64,000 nucleotides of DNA from Pelagomonas calceolata. Its lineage: Eukaryota; Sar; Pelagophyceae; Pelagomonadales; Pelagomonadaceae. A program made the translations under genes and the position numbers. This document shows positions 55,838 through 64,000 of this stretch, in pieces. The number at the start of each line of letters is the position of its first letter. Within the stretch, counting starts at the first letter, position 1. Below the pieces are notes generated by a model, which worked only from the letters and a program-made list of their open reading frames with translations, was not told the DNA's origin and did no database searches. Location: NCBI GenBank assembly GCA_918797485.1, contig CAKKNE010000004.1, positions 3,658,001 to 3,722,000 of the forward strand, given 5' to 3'.

Positions 55838-57136
55838 TTATGCACTGACTGGTTGCATCTTCTGGACGCGGCTGTAGTTTTGGAGGAGAGCCGCCCAGCG
55901 GCCCGCCTTGCGCTTTTCGATGAGCGCGTCGCGGTCCTTCGCCCACCGGGCGGCCGCTTCCACGGCGTCCTCGCTGGCGGGAGGCTTCGACTCGCGCCGC
56001 GTGGCCTTCGACTCGGAGATCTGCGTGCGCCAGTAGTCGACGGTCAGGCGGCCCCAGTCGAAGCTCCGCGTGTCTGCGAGCCGGGCATCACAGCGTCGCA
56101 GCACGTCTGGGGTCAGCGCGTCCCAGGCCGGCACGAAGCACGCGGGCAGGCCGTCTAGGAGCGAAAGGGTTATGGGGGAAGAGTGCACAATAGGAACGGC
56201 GCCGAACACTAATGCTTCCCAGTGGCGGTGGCAGTCAATTTGGGAACCCGGCGGCGAGATGACGTACCTTGCCTTCAGAAGTTCTCCGACGTAGTGCTCC
56301 TCGGGCGTGCAGGGCGCTTTGTCGTTCAGCGCGCACGTCGAGTTGCGCCGGGCAATATTCTTCATGCGGTTCAGGGCCTTGAAATTGCGTTCGGCTACGT
56401 CCACGGCGGACTGACGCGCGCCAGCAATGGTCCGTCCGGCGGCATGCACATGGAAGTTCGCGTAGACGTCCACGGACCGCGGCTTGCGCTGCTTGCGCAA
56501 CAGCGCCAACCCGGCGCCGAGCGCCTCAAAACCCTTCGTCAGGCCCATCGGCATGTGTCGTAATTTCGGGTGCAAGACCCAGGCGTCGTTCTCGTGGCGA
56601 TCATGGTCCATCACGAACCACGCGCGGAGCTTGGGCGCGTCCAGCAGCCGCGCGAGCTTGTCGAAGCCGCAGGGCGGGTACTGCTTTTTCCGGAGGTAGG
56701 CGTGGTCCCAGGGGCTGCCGTGCTCCCCTACGGGATACGGGAGCGTGAGCAGCGTGAAGCCCGCGATGTCGCTGGCTTTGGCGAGGATTGGAACTAGCCG
56801 CGTTACGAACGCACAAAGCCCGTCGAACGCGCCTTGTGATGTAGCGTGCCCTAGCGGGACCCAAAGCACGGGGTTCCGCACGCCAGGCCTACGCTGCCCC
56901 GCGTATGCTTCGACGTCGCTCGCGTTTCGAAGTACCCGGGTCACGAGCGGTGCCTTCGCCCCCGGCGCGCGCACCGTGCAGCCACTGCCGTCTTGGTCAC
57001 CGCAGAACGCCCCGCCGAAGTCGTCCGAGATGACCTGGTCTGCGGTTATCGGCGGCGGCGTCGACGCGTAGCGGTAGGCGTTGCTCGCCGCGACCGCTAG
57101 CCAGGCCTGCAGCAGACTTTTGCTACTCATGCTCAT
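55838..57136 (-). CDS. Exostosin/GT47-like glycosyltransferase, Golgi type
   Basis: 432 residues from the ATG at 57136, chosen because it starts a hydrophobic anchor (MSMSSKSLLQAWLAVAASNAYRY). The C-terminal half has RYVISPPGSQIDCHRHWEALVFGAVPIVHSSP, typical of the nucleotide-sugar-binding block of exostosin-like and related GT-B enzymes, and TPDVLRRCDARLADTRSFDW. WFVMDHDRHENDAWVLH sits mid-protein. The enzyme probably builds secreted or wall glycans. It lies directly upstream of the fucosyltransferase-like gene on the same strand. Confidence 0.65.
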   Translation of the reverse strand: MSMSSKSLLQAWLAVAASNAYRYASTPPPITADQVISDDFGGAFCGDQDGSGCTVRAPGAKAPLVTRVLRNASDVEAYAGQRRPGVRNPVLWVPLGHATSQGAFDGLCAFVTRLVPILAKASDIAGFTLLTLPYPVGEHGSPWDHAYLRKKQYPPCGFDKLARLLDAPKLRAWFVMDHDRHENDAWVLHPKLRHMPMGLTKGFEALGAGLALLRKQRKPRSVDVYANFHVHAAGRTIAGARQSAVDVAERNFKALNRMKNIARRNSTCALNDKAPCTPEEHYVGELLKARYVISPPGSQIDCHRHWEALVFGAVPIVHSSPITLSLLDGLPACFVPAWDALTPDVLRRCDARLADTRSFDWGRLTVDYWRTQISESKATRRESKPPASEDAVEAAARWAKDRDALIEKRKAGRWAALLQNYSRVQKMQPVSA

Positions 57137-57370
57137 CCTTCGGAGTGCGGGCAGCCATAGGGCTGCATTTTTTTGTGCGCCACGCCGTACACGGATTGAT
57201 TCGGCGCAGTTCAGCGGAAAATCACCATCTGTGTCGTGCTGTCGCACGCTGTAGCATGCCTTGTAGCTCCGCACACAAAAATGCCGACACACCCGCACGA
57301 ATGCGATCCACGCGCACGCAGCGCAGAGAAAAAGACATCCGAAGCATCCAACAACGTGCAACAAAGAACA

Positions 57371-58216
57371 CTAGCTCTTATTCAGCGACCAGTCGTACTC
57401 GAAGTAGCGCACCGCGGGCGCGCCGTCGGCCGCCGCGCCGTTCGCGCGCGCGAACGCCAATGTATCATCGAAATCCGCCTCGAACCAGAGGAAGATGCGC
57501 GACAGGCGCGCGACGGCGCCGCTGCGCTCCGAGGCGAACCCTTTGGTCGGGTTCGCGAGCCACGTCCGCGTCCGGTCCGCGAGCTGGGCGTCGAGCTCCT
57601 TTCCAGTAAACGCGTAGGGCGCGAGGTCGGGGCACGACGCCGACGCGCAGACGAGGCACGCGTGGACGCGCGGCTCGGCGAAGACGAGGCGCAGCCTCTT
57701 GTGCTCGACGTCGTTGAGACTCACAACCTCGCCGCCAATGATACCAGCTCTCGAATCCCAGACGGTCTGCTGCTTCGTCGACAGATCTAAAATCGACTTG
57801 GCGGGCTTTTCATCAAGAATCTTGCCGATGCACAGGGCGTTGTACGCGTTGCAGTGGAAGGCGAAGTTCTCCTTCGGCGAGAGCTTCGCGACGTCCGCTT
57901 GGGCGAGGGACGTGACGTAGGCGTCGAATTTGGATTTATCGGCCTGGAGACCGTCATAATCGACGCGGCCGGCCTTGACGTGTTTCCGGAGGAGCGCGTC
58001 CCACGGGCCGTGGTCGAAGGTCGCGCCCGGGCCGTCGGCCAGCGGTTGGAGCTCCCCTTCGGCGGTCGACAGCGCGGGAATCTGTTTCGCGGCGACGCTC
58101 TGCTCGAGCTTGTAGTACGGCTTCGCGACGAGGGACTCCAGGCTCGTGTAGAGGTCGAGGGCGGCGCACATGGTGGTGGTGGTGAGTAAGGTCTTGAGCA
58201 GTGCGTTGCTGCGCAT
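57371..58216 (-). CDS. DUF547 domain protein, secreted or lumenal
   Basis: 281 residues from the ATG at 58216. Signal-like MRSNALLKTLLTTTTMCAALD. DUF547 landmarks: HVKAGRVDYDGL, ENFAFHCNAYNALCIGKIL, VSLNDVEHKRLRLVFAEPRVH and ACLVCASASCPDLAPYAF, with a conserved Cys/His set that suggests a hydrolase- or protease-like fold, though the family's activity is not established. Starts divergently from the SGNH gene. Confidence 0.8.
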   Translation of the reverse strand: MRSNALLKTLLTTTTMCAALDLYTSLESLVAKPYYKLEQSVAAKQIPALSTAEGELQPLADGPGATFDHGPWDALLRKHVKAGRVDYDGLQADKSKFDAYVTSLAQADVAKLSPKENFAFHCNAYNALCIGKILDEKPAKSILDLSTKQQTVWDSRAGIIGGEVVSLNDVEHKRLRLVFAEPRVHACLVCASASCPDLAPYAFTGKELDAQLADRTRTWLANPTKGFASERSGAVARLSRIFLWFEADFDDTLAFARANGAAADGAPAVRYFEYDWSLNKS

Positions 58217-58421
58217 TAGAGCTGTGCGTTTTGCGTCGCACGAGATCGCGCGGTGATGAGAGGCTGCGAGAGCCTCTGTGCTTTTTAGTGAGGAGGCGCG
58301 AAGGGGTTGGCTCGCTCGATGCCGCTCGATGGCGTCTATGAGAGAGAATCTCGCGCGCTGCGCTAACTGTATTTGCGATGCCTGTGGCTGCCGTAAATGC
58401 CTTGCCAAAGCTGGTCGTGAT

Positions 58422-58446
58422 TACTAGCGTAATGAGGCACTAGCGT
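58422..58446 (+). promoter_or_regulatory. Bipartite promoter element, copy 10
   Basis: ACTAGCG, spacer TAATG, AGGCACTAGCG. It points toward the SGNH hydrolase at 58574, about 130 bases away, inside the 357-base divergent gap 58217-58573, which has no other recognisable feature. Confidence 0.45.
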
Positions 58447-58573
58447 AATTGGCCTGTGGCGCTTTGCGACCTGTTGCACAAGTTGTGTGGGCCTCTATAA
58501 AGAGCTAGACGCCCAGCGGTCTCACGCTCGACGGCTTTCGACATTTGTTTGCAAACGTAGCGTCTGCCTTGCG

Positions 58574-59479
58574 ATGGACAGCCAAAAAGTAGCACTGGTC
58601 GCCGCTGGCGCTGCAGCCGGCGCGGCGGCGACGTATTACTATGCCACCTGTGGCACCACTGATGCCAAAGCTGCGAAGCCGCCGCCGCCACCCGCTTCCG
58701 ATGCGACCGATAATGTCATCTGTGACGAAGACGTCCAGAGAATTGTGTGCTACGGCGATTCCAATACGTGGGGCCTCGACGCGTTCAAGGGCGATGCGAT
58801 GCGCCGTTTTAAGCACCCTTGGCCGCGCGTCCTAGCGAGGAAGTTGGGCCCGGGCTACGACGTCGTCTCCGAAGGATTGAATGGCAGGACGACGATCGTC
58901 GACGACCCGTTCATGGCCGAGTATGAAGTAAACGGTCGGCGCACGCTGCCGCCGATCCTCCACAGCCACAAACCGATCGACGTGCTGGTGATCATGCTGG
59001 GGACGAACGACCTGAAGAAGCATCTGAACCTGAGCCCGCAGCTCATCGCTCGCGGTGCGGCGACGCTGGCGAGCGACGCGCTGCGCATGGACGTCTGGCG
59101 AAGCACGCCTCGGGTCCTCCTCGTCTGCCCGCTCAATATCCGACAGCCACCGCCGTCGTGCCGCTTCGCGTACAGTTTTGACGGCGGCGCGGCGAAGGCC
59201 CCGGCCTGTGCGAAACACTACCGGGCCGAAGCTGACGCGCTCGGCGTCGCGTTCCTCGACGCCAACGAGGCGACGCAGATCCCGGACCCGCGGCACGGTG
59301 GTGATGGTATTCACCTATCGGCCCAGAATTGCGCGGACTTAGGTGGTGCCGTCGCGGCGAAGGTCCAGGAGATGCTTACGGGGAGCTTCGACGAGACGGC
59401 GCACGACACGAGGCCTATCGCCGAGTACTCGTCCCTGCCCGTCGCCGACGGGAAGTCGCCGCGGATTTCGCAGAAGTAA
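58574..59479 (+). CDS. SGNH/GDSL hydrolase, membrane-anchored
   Basis: 301 residues from the ATG at 58574. A short hydrophobic anchor (VALVAAGAAAGAAATYYY) and Pro-rich linker precede an SGNH fold: block I VCYGDSNTWG with the nucleophile Ser, EGLNGRTT supplying the Gly, LGTNDLKKH with the block III Asn, and DGIHLSAQN with the catalytic Asp-x-x-His. GDSN and NGRTT are typical of arylesterase/TAP-like bacterial esterases. It probably removes acyl or acetyl groups from a small ester or glycan. Substrate unknown. Confidence 0.88.
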   Translation: MDSQKVALVAAGAAAGAAATYYYATCGTTDAKAAKPPPPPASDATDNVICDEDVQRIVCYGDSNTWGLDAFKGDAMRRFKHPWPRVLARKLGPGYDVVSEGLNGRTTIVDDPFMAEYEVNGRRTLPPILHSHKPIDVLVIMLGTNDLKKHLNLSPQLIARGAATLASDALRMDVWRSTPRVLLVCPLNIRQPPPSCRFAYSFDGGAAKAPACAKHYRAEADALGVAFLDANEATQIPDPRHGGDGIHLSAQNCADLGGAVAAKVQEMLTGSFDETAHDTRPIAEYSSLPVADGKSPRISQK

Positions 59480-59498
59480 ATGTGCACATTGTTAAAAT

Positions 59499-60845
59499 TT
59501 ACCCTCCCGAGAGCGTCGGCCGCACACTTCGAAGCTTTGTGCACGCGCCGCAGTCCGAATCACAAGTGTAGTTGTAGCCCAGGCCGACGTCCGAGACCCG
59601 GTGCGACACCTTATCGACGGACACGCGCTCCCACACCGAGTCGGGCGCCTCGGACCGCGTGAAGTTGGCGTGGAGCCAGACCTGGTTGACGTCCGACCCG
59701 CGCCACGTCGCGTCGCGCGTATAGCCTCTATCCTCAAGTAAATCGGCGAGGGCGTCTCCTTTCACCTTGTTCCACTCGACGATGAGAACCTGTGTGGAAA
59801 TCAACCAGTGCGTCGGGTGCACCGATAATTCTTCACTAAGTCATTTCTCGGTGACGACGCGGCCGTGCTGGCTCCGTCGAGCGGCGAGGAATCGGCATCG
59901 CCACGCCATCGAGCAGGCATCGCGTCGACGGCGTGGAGGACGACGCGATGATTCAGCACGAACGCGCCGTACAATTTTGATTTCGACACAGATGAGGACG
60001 TCGACGTGGACATGCCTCCAGTCGAAGGACTGGAGAATGTCGAACTCGGACCCCTCCACGTCGATGCTCGCGAGGTCGTAGCGCTCGATGCCGGCGGCGG
60101 CCGTCACGTCCTCGAAGGGCACGCAGGTCGCCCGGGTCATGCCGATCATGCCCGCCGGCGACTGCGGCGCGAAGACGCGGCCCGAGCCGGGCGCCTGGCC
60201 CCGCGCCCGTCCAAAAAGTACGGACCCGCCGCCGCGGCAGACCGCGGCCTTGACCCGGGTCGCCTTGCGGCGGTGCCGCACGCACTCGTCGAAGAGGCGC
60301 GGGTTTGCTTCCACCAGGAGCCCCGTCCAGCCGTACGTCTCCTCGAACAGTAATGTGTTCGACATCCACACACCGTTGTACGCGCCGATCTCCAGATATG
60401 TGCCACTTCGTTTGTTCCAGAAGTAGCTCCGGAGGAGCTCCTGGTCCTCGTTGAGCTGCGAGTAGCTCCGCAAGCGCATCGGGAACTTGTCGCTCCCACA
60501 CAGCGGCGCCGCGTTGCGGCTCGGCGGCACGAAGGCCGCGTGGTGATGTCGCAGGCGCTGCCGCGCGGCGCGCTGGCGCCGCAGCGGGTCCCATTCGGCG
60601 TCCTCGGCTCGTTGCGCCGCCTGGTTCCTAATAACAATGTTGTCGTGGCGCTGCTGCGCGCGCTCCTTGCTGCTCAGCGTCACGTGGAGCGGCTTGCCTT
60701 CCTTGCTCTTGAGGGTCACGTGGGGCAGCTCCTTGCTATTGTGCTCGTTGCCGCGGCCCTTCTTGTGCGCTCCTTGCTCGTTGGTGCTCTTGGATGCCCC
60801 GTCTGCATTGTAATAAAGCAGCCACAGGAGGCTGGCATGCCTCAT
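59499..60845 (-). CDS. FkbM-family methyltransferase
   Basis: Exons 60845-60000 and 59789-59499 give 378 residues. A signal anchor (MRHASLLWLLYY) and Lys/Gln-rich stalk precede an FkbM domain: GTYLEIGAYNGVWMSNT is the SAM motif, GWTGLLVEANPRLFDECV the acidic loop, and LASIDVEGSEFDILQSF the typical FkbM signature. The introner splits VDVLI-VEWNK, and joining restores the strand. FkbM enzymes O-methylate sugars, antibiotics or lipids. The tail has a CDSDCGACTKL Cys cluster. Its 3' end is 19 bases from the convergent SGNH gene. Confidence 0.85.
59790..59991 (+). mobile_element. Introner element I (202 bp), inverse orientation to its gene
   Basis: Ends CTGTGTGGAAATCAACC and TTTTGATTTCGACACAG; flanks ATGAGAAC (59782-59789) and ATGAGGAC (59992-59999), seven of eight. 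Length and sequence nearly match element A, but here the host gene is on the opposite strand. In gene sense the intron 59999-59790 begins GTCCTC and ends CACAG. Confidence 0.88.
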
Positions 60846-61243
60846 GGATGCCGCGCGGCTGCCAACGCGCGTGCAAACTGTTCGCAGGTGGTTATCGAGC
60901 AAGAAATGGTAGTTTTTGCTGATGGATCGAGCTATGGGGCAGCTATGGGCAGCACAAATGACATTGTCATTTTTTTTCGACCACTAGCTATGCCTACTAG
61001 CTGGGCTGCCCCAGCGCACGCCCTAACCCCTCACACAGCTTCATATTGGTGCCATAGAGATACAGAGCGCTGGTCTCGCCGGCGCACAGACAAAATTTGC
61101 GCGGGGTTTCGCGCCCCATCCAAACAAAAAGCGTCGAGTGTGCGCGCCAGCAAGCAAGCTTCACCGCGGCAAAGCAGGGCAGCTTCGTCGCGAGCCACCG
61201 AAGCGATCAGAGGGCAGCCCGCGCCGCAGCAAAGACAACAAAC
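60846..61243. other. Divergent intergenic region
   Basis: 398 bases between the FkbM and EF-hand/WW genes. CACTAGC and CTACTAGC words at 60980-61004 resemble half-sites of the promoter element but not the full layout. No gene or RNA found. Confidence 0.35.
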
Positions 61244-63442
61244 ATGAGGGTCTCCCAGTCGGCCCGCGCGCGCCAGTCTTTTATGAGAGAAGCCATGAGG
61301 GACTACCCCGTGCCGGCGCGCGAGGAACTTCATAAGTTGTGGGAGCGCTTCGACTACAACGGTAATGGTCTCCTGTCGCTCGCCGAGATCGACAAATTAG
61401 TAAGAGAGGAATACCCGCAGTACGACGACAAGCAGGCCCTGCTACGAGCTTATAAATTTGCGGACCAGGACGGGTCCGGCTTCATCACGAAGAACGAGTT
61501 CGCCACGTTAGTAAGGTCTCTGGCCTATTTCAAGGCCCTCGCGGAGGAGTTCCGCGAAGTGGATGCTTCTGGCGATCGCCGCATCGACTTCGACGAGTTC
61601 CTGGCCGGGGCGCCGCGCATGGGCCTGAATCTGGGCGAGGCGGAGGCGCGGGCCATCTTCGACAAAATGGACACGGATCATGGAGGACTTGTATTATTCG
61701 AGGAGTTTTGTGCTTTCATGGGCCGGCTCAAGGCCGAGCATAGGGATCGGGCCGAATTGCGGAGCGCCGTGGTGGCGCCGCAGCCCGAGTCTTCTTCGAG
61801 CGATGATGACGATGTCGACGCTTACTTAGCAAGAAGAAGGGCGGAGCTGGGTCTATCTGCACCTGACGATGATGCCGCTGAGGCCGTCTTGAAGCGCGTC
61901 GAAGCGCGGCTGTCGCATTCGCTCGACTCGATCCACGAGGGGCCCTTATCTCGAGCCGAAGCCGCTTTGCTGTTCCGGGACGCGGCGGGCGCGCTAGACA
62001 CCGCGGGAGCCCAGGATATTGAGAGATGCCTCATCGGTGCGTTACCGGAGCCGATCTACGGCCCGCCCGAAGCCATTGTGGAGCGAGCTAGAACCGTCGC
62101 CGATCTGCAGCCCGGGCTCGACGCGGCGCAGTTCGCGGCGTTACTGCGCGGCCTGGAGACGTGGGAATCGGTACGACGCGAGTTCGCCGAGGATAACGAC
62201 GACGACCACGATGTCAGTGTCGAGGAGTTTTTGTTGGGGGCTTCCAGTGTCCCGCTGGAGATGTCCGACGACGATGCCCGATTGCTCTTCGAGCGCATCG
62301 GAAGCACGGATTCTTCGAGGGCGCCTTTGTCGCGATTGTGCGCTGCTTTAGCGCGGCGGGCCGCGCGCTTGGATGCGTCCGAGACGAGACCGACCACGGC
62401 CGCCGCGGTCGGCGAGTCCGGCGTCTCCAAAAGGTTGTCGCGGTCGCCGCCGCCGCCGTCGCCCTCCTTAGATGGACGGCCGCTGGCCCCGACGGCGATC
62501 GAGGGGCGCAGCCCCCACAGCACGCGGTCGCCGGCGCCGCCGGCTGTGGTGGAAGAGGAGCACGACGATTTCTTAGATCAATTATCGTTAGAGGGCCACC
62601 TCGAGTCCCTGGGTGACGATAATAAGGAGGAGCTCCTGCCGCGGTCGTCGCCGCGGCGCCTCGCGCGCGAGGTCGTGCCTCCCCTGACGGCGGACGTCGT
62701 CGAGCCGCCCCTGCCGCCGCCGCCGCCCGTGCAACAACAGCACCGGTCGCCGCCCCGAAACCGGCCGCCCCTGTCCATGTGCTATCATGGGGTCGAGGTC
62801 TCGGTGCCCATGTGCGAGGAGGCGCGCCTCGACGTCAAGCCTGATGGTTCATTGCGGTTACGCTTGACGGACTTCTCGGGCGACATCACGCTCACGAAGC
62901 TGAGCGGCGCGGCGCTGACGCAGTCCATGGCCGTCGGCGACTCCGTCGCGGCGCACGAGGCGTGGCGGCGCAAGCAGCGCCGCGAGACGCCGCGCGTGCC
63001 TCCTACGCAACCGGAGACGCGCGAGGAGCGCTGGAGCCCCCTGCAGTCGCCGCCGCGGTCGACTTTTGCACAGCAGGAGCGCGTGCGCGCGCCGCCGTCG
63101 CGCGCCGCGGACCCGCTCAACTCGCCGTCGATCTGGAACGCGTCGCCGCCGCCGTCGACGGCGCGCGCGCCGCCCGCGCCGCCGCCCCTCGAGGAGGGGA
63201 GTTTTGGCATTTCCGGCCGGGCCATGGCCGTCGGCCGGGAGCCGGCCGCCGGCTCGCTCAAGGCGCGCACGTACAGCAACAGCCGCCCGACGACGGCGCG
63301 CCCGCGCACGGCGCGGCCGAAGACGTCCGACCTCCCACTGCCGCCGGGCTGGGAGCGGCGCTTCGACCCGCGCAAGCAACGGACGTACTTCATCGACCAC
63401 AACACGCGGACGACGTCGTGGCGCCATCCCCTTCGCGGGTAG
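61244..63442 (+). CDS. EF-hand array fused to a C-terminal WW domain
   Basis: 732 residues from the ATG at 61244. Four EF-hand-like loops at the N-terminus: [13 protein letters not shown] (about 35), [13 protein letters not shown] (about 72), [13 protein letters not shown] (about 106) and [13 protein letters not shown] (about 142); the last two are weaker. A further EF-like region lies near 320-350 ([13 protein letters not shown]). Then a Pro/Ser-rich disordered middle, a small domain [19 protein letters not shown], and a WW domain at 698-732 ([18 protein letters not shown]...TSWRHP) with both Trp residues. Calcium sensing joined to Pro-motif binding. No exact orthologue recognised. Confidence 0.75.
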   Translation: MRVSQSARARQSFMREAMRDYPVPAREELHKLWERFDYNGNGLLSLAEIDKLVREEYPQYDDKQALLRAYKFADQDGSGFITKNEFATLVRSLAYFKALAEEFREVDASGDRRIDFDEFLAGAPRMGLNLGEAEARAIFDKMDTDHGGLVLFEEFCAFMGRLKAEHRDRAELRSAVVAPQPESSSSDDDDVDAYLARRRAELGLSAPDDDAAEAVLKRVEARLSHSLDSIHEGPLSRAEAALLFRDAAGALDTAGAQDIERCLIGALPEPIYGPPEAIVERARTVADLQPGLDAAQFAALLRGLETWESVRREFAEDNDDDHDVSVEEFLLGASSVPLEMSDDDARLLFERIGSTDSSRAPLSRLCAALARRAARLDASETRPTTAAAVGESGVSKRLSRSPPPPSPSLDGRPLAPTAIEGRSPHSTRSPAPPAVVEEEHDDFLDQLSLEGHLESLGDDNKEELLPRSSPRRLAREVVPPLTADVVEPPLPPPPPVQQQHRSPPRNRPPLSMCYHGVEVSVPMCEEARLDVKPDGSLRLRLTDFSGDITLTKLSGAALTQSMAVGDSVAAHEAWRRKQRRETPRVPPTQPETREERWSPLQSPPRSTFAQQERVRAPPSRAADPLNSPSIWNASPPPSTARAPPAPPPLEEGSFGISGRAMAVGREPAAGSLKARTYSNSRPTTARPRTARPKTSDLPLPPGWERRFDPRKQRTYFIDHNTRTTSWRHPLRG

Positions 63443-63592
63443 TGCTTTCCTCCCCTTCCCTGATAAACTGCCTGGTTTAGCTCACATCGGCACCGCGACC
63501 GTCGCGTCGTCGCGACGCACCCGTTGCAAACCTGATGATCTCCGCCCGTTTCCCCGTGAGACCACTGGTACTACACAACATGGGTTACTTGC

Positions 63593-63934
63593 TCAGGCCT
63601 TCTCGACCGCGAGGGGGTAGATCGTGCCCTTGCCCTTGAAGCCGCCGAAGGCTGCTCCTCCACTGCTCTTCATCTCGCGCGTCAAATCGCAGCGCCAAAT
63701 TTTTCCCTCAATAGGGTCCATCATCGCGTTCATGCGGCCGCCGCCTTCCTTCCACGTGCGGTGGCTACCCTTCTGCTTCGTGAACGCGCGTACACGCCGC
63801 AAAATATCGATGTGCATGGCCACGAAGGCGGCGAGCGTCGCGCATAGGCATCCTCTGTCCCACGTGCGGATTCTTTTGATATCGACGTAGTCGCACCCGC
63901 CGAGCCTGCCACTGCAGACGACCTGGTTCGTGAC
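63593..63934 (-). CDS. Partial protein, last exon of a gene extending past the right edge
   Basis: The exon 63934-63593 encodes VTNQVVCSGRLGGCDYVDIKRI and onward to a stop. Residues VAMHIDILRRVRAFTKQKG and KIWRCDLTREMKSSGGAAFGGFKG look globular; a Cys- and Gly-rich start follows the splice site. The upstream part lies beyond an introner that reaches the right end. No family recognised. Gap 63443-63592 has no feature. Confidence 0.6.
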   Translation of the reverse strand, partial: VTNQVVCSGRLGGCDYVDIKRIRTWDRGCLCATLAAFVAMHIDILRRVRAFTKQKGSHRTWKEGGGRMNAMMDPIEGKIWRCDLTREMKSSGGAAFGGFKGKGTIYPLAVEKA

Positions 63935-64000
63935 CTGTGTGGAAATCAAATTTCGGGCACCCGACGCCATCGACGCGATATTTTCTCCGTAGCTGCGTCT
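63935..64000 (-). mobile_element. Introner element J, cut by the right edge
   Basis: The plus-strand left end is CTGTGTGGAAATCAAATTTC after TTCGTGAC (63927-63934). The interior matches the inverse of short element G, so about 10-12 bases remain outside the window. In gene sense it supplies CACAG just before the 63934 exon, whose first bases are GTCACGAA. Confidence 0.8.

Overview
The window looks like nuclear DNA of a stramenopile alga, most likely a pelagophyte related to Aureococcus. The evidence is very GC-rich, densely packed eukaryotic genes on both strands, few introns, an ATAFRGP/AEAFLQP (ASAFAP-like) presequence on likely plastid proteins, and above all introner elements. Introners are short DNA-transposon-like units with terminal inverted repeats and 8-bp target duplications that act as introns, known from Aureococcus and Micromonas. 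The assignment is inference from sequence alone.

Layout. 0-9 kb: partial Lys-rich gene (-), EF-hand protein (+), disordered protein (-), Hir3/CABIN1-like protein (+), PAP2 lipid phosphatase (-). 9-20 kb: membrane aspartyl protease (+), xanthine phosphoribosyltransferase fusion (-), Lys-rich helical protein (+), GLTP-domain protein (-), glycosyltransferase-like gene (-), sulfotransferase (+) with a truncated paralogue, and a small unknown gene. 19-31 kb: PFK-2/FBPase-2 (-), FAP-motif protein (+), Cbf5/dyskerin (+), EF-hand-like protein (+), TrmK-like methyltransferase (-), RNase kappa (+), secreted ankyrin protein (-), eIF2B-epsilon (+). 31-44 kb: plastid-type SecA (+), JmjC demethylase (-), S9 peptidase-GNAT fusion (+), TLC-like membrane protein (-), AlkB-like dioxygenase (+), LamG/cadherin-like receptor with cytoplasmic SH3 (-). 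44-64 kb: 2201-residue ankyrin protein (+), disordered protein (-), MLO-like protein with four EF-hands (+), fucosyltransferase-like and exostosin-like genes (-), DUF547 (-), SGNH hydrolase (+), FkbM methyltransferase (-), EF-hand/WW protein (+), and a partial gene at the right edge (-).

Two window-wide patterns stand out. First, nine clear introners, one probable short copy and one remnant share CTGTG...CACAG ends, and most interrupt coding sequence. Removing one element plus one 8-bp duplication restores the ancestral frame, for example through an ankyrin repeat and an AlkB fold. The element supplies the 3' splice site, CACAG, in either orientation; the duplication supplies the 5' site, which begins GT or, in five of nine cases, GC. 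Second, a bipartite promoter element (GCTAGCG, short spacer, TAAGRCACTAGC) occurs ten times between genes and in every case points toward the nearest start codon.

The genes are mostly unrelated housekeeping and membrane functions with no operon-like logic. Shared themes are secretory or plastid targeting, sugar and lipid modification, calcium binding, and unusual domain fusions.
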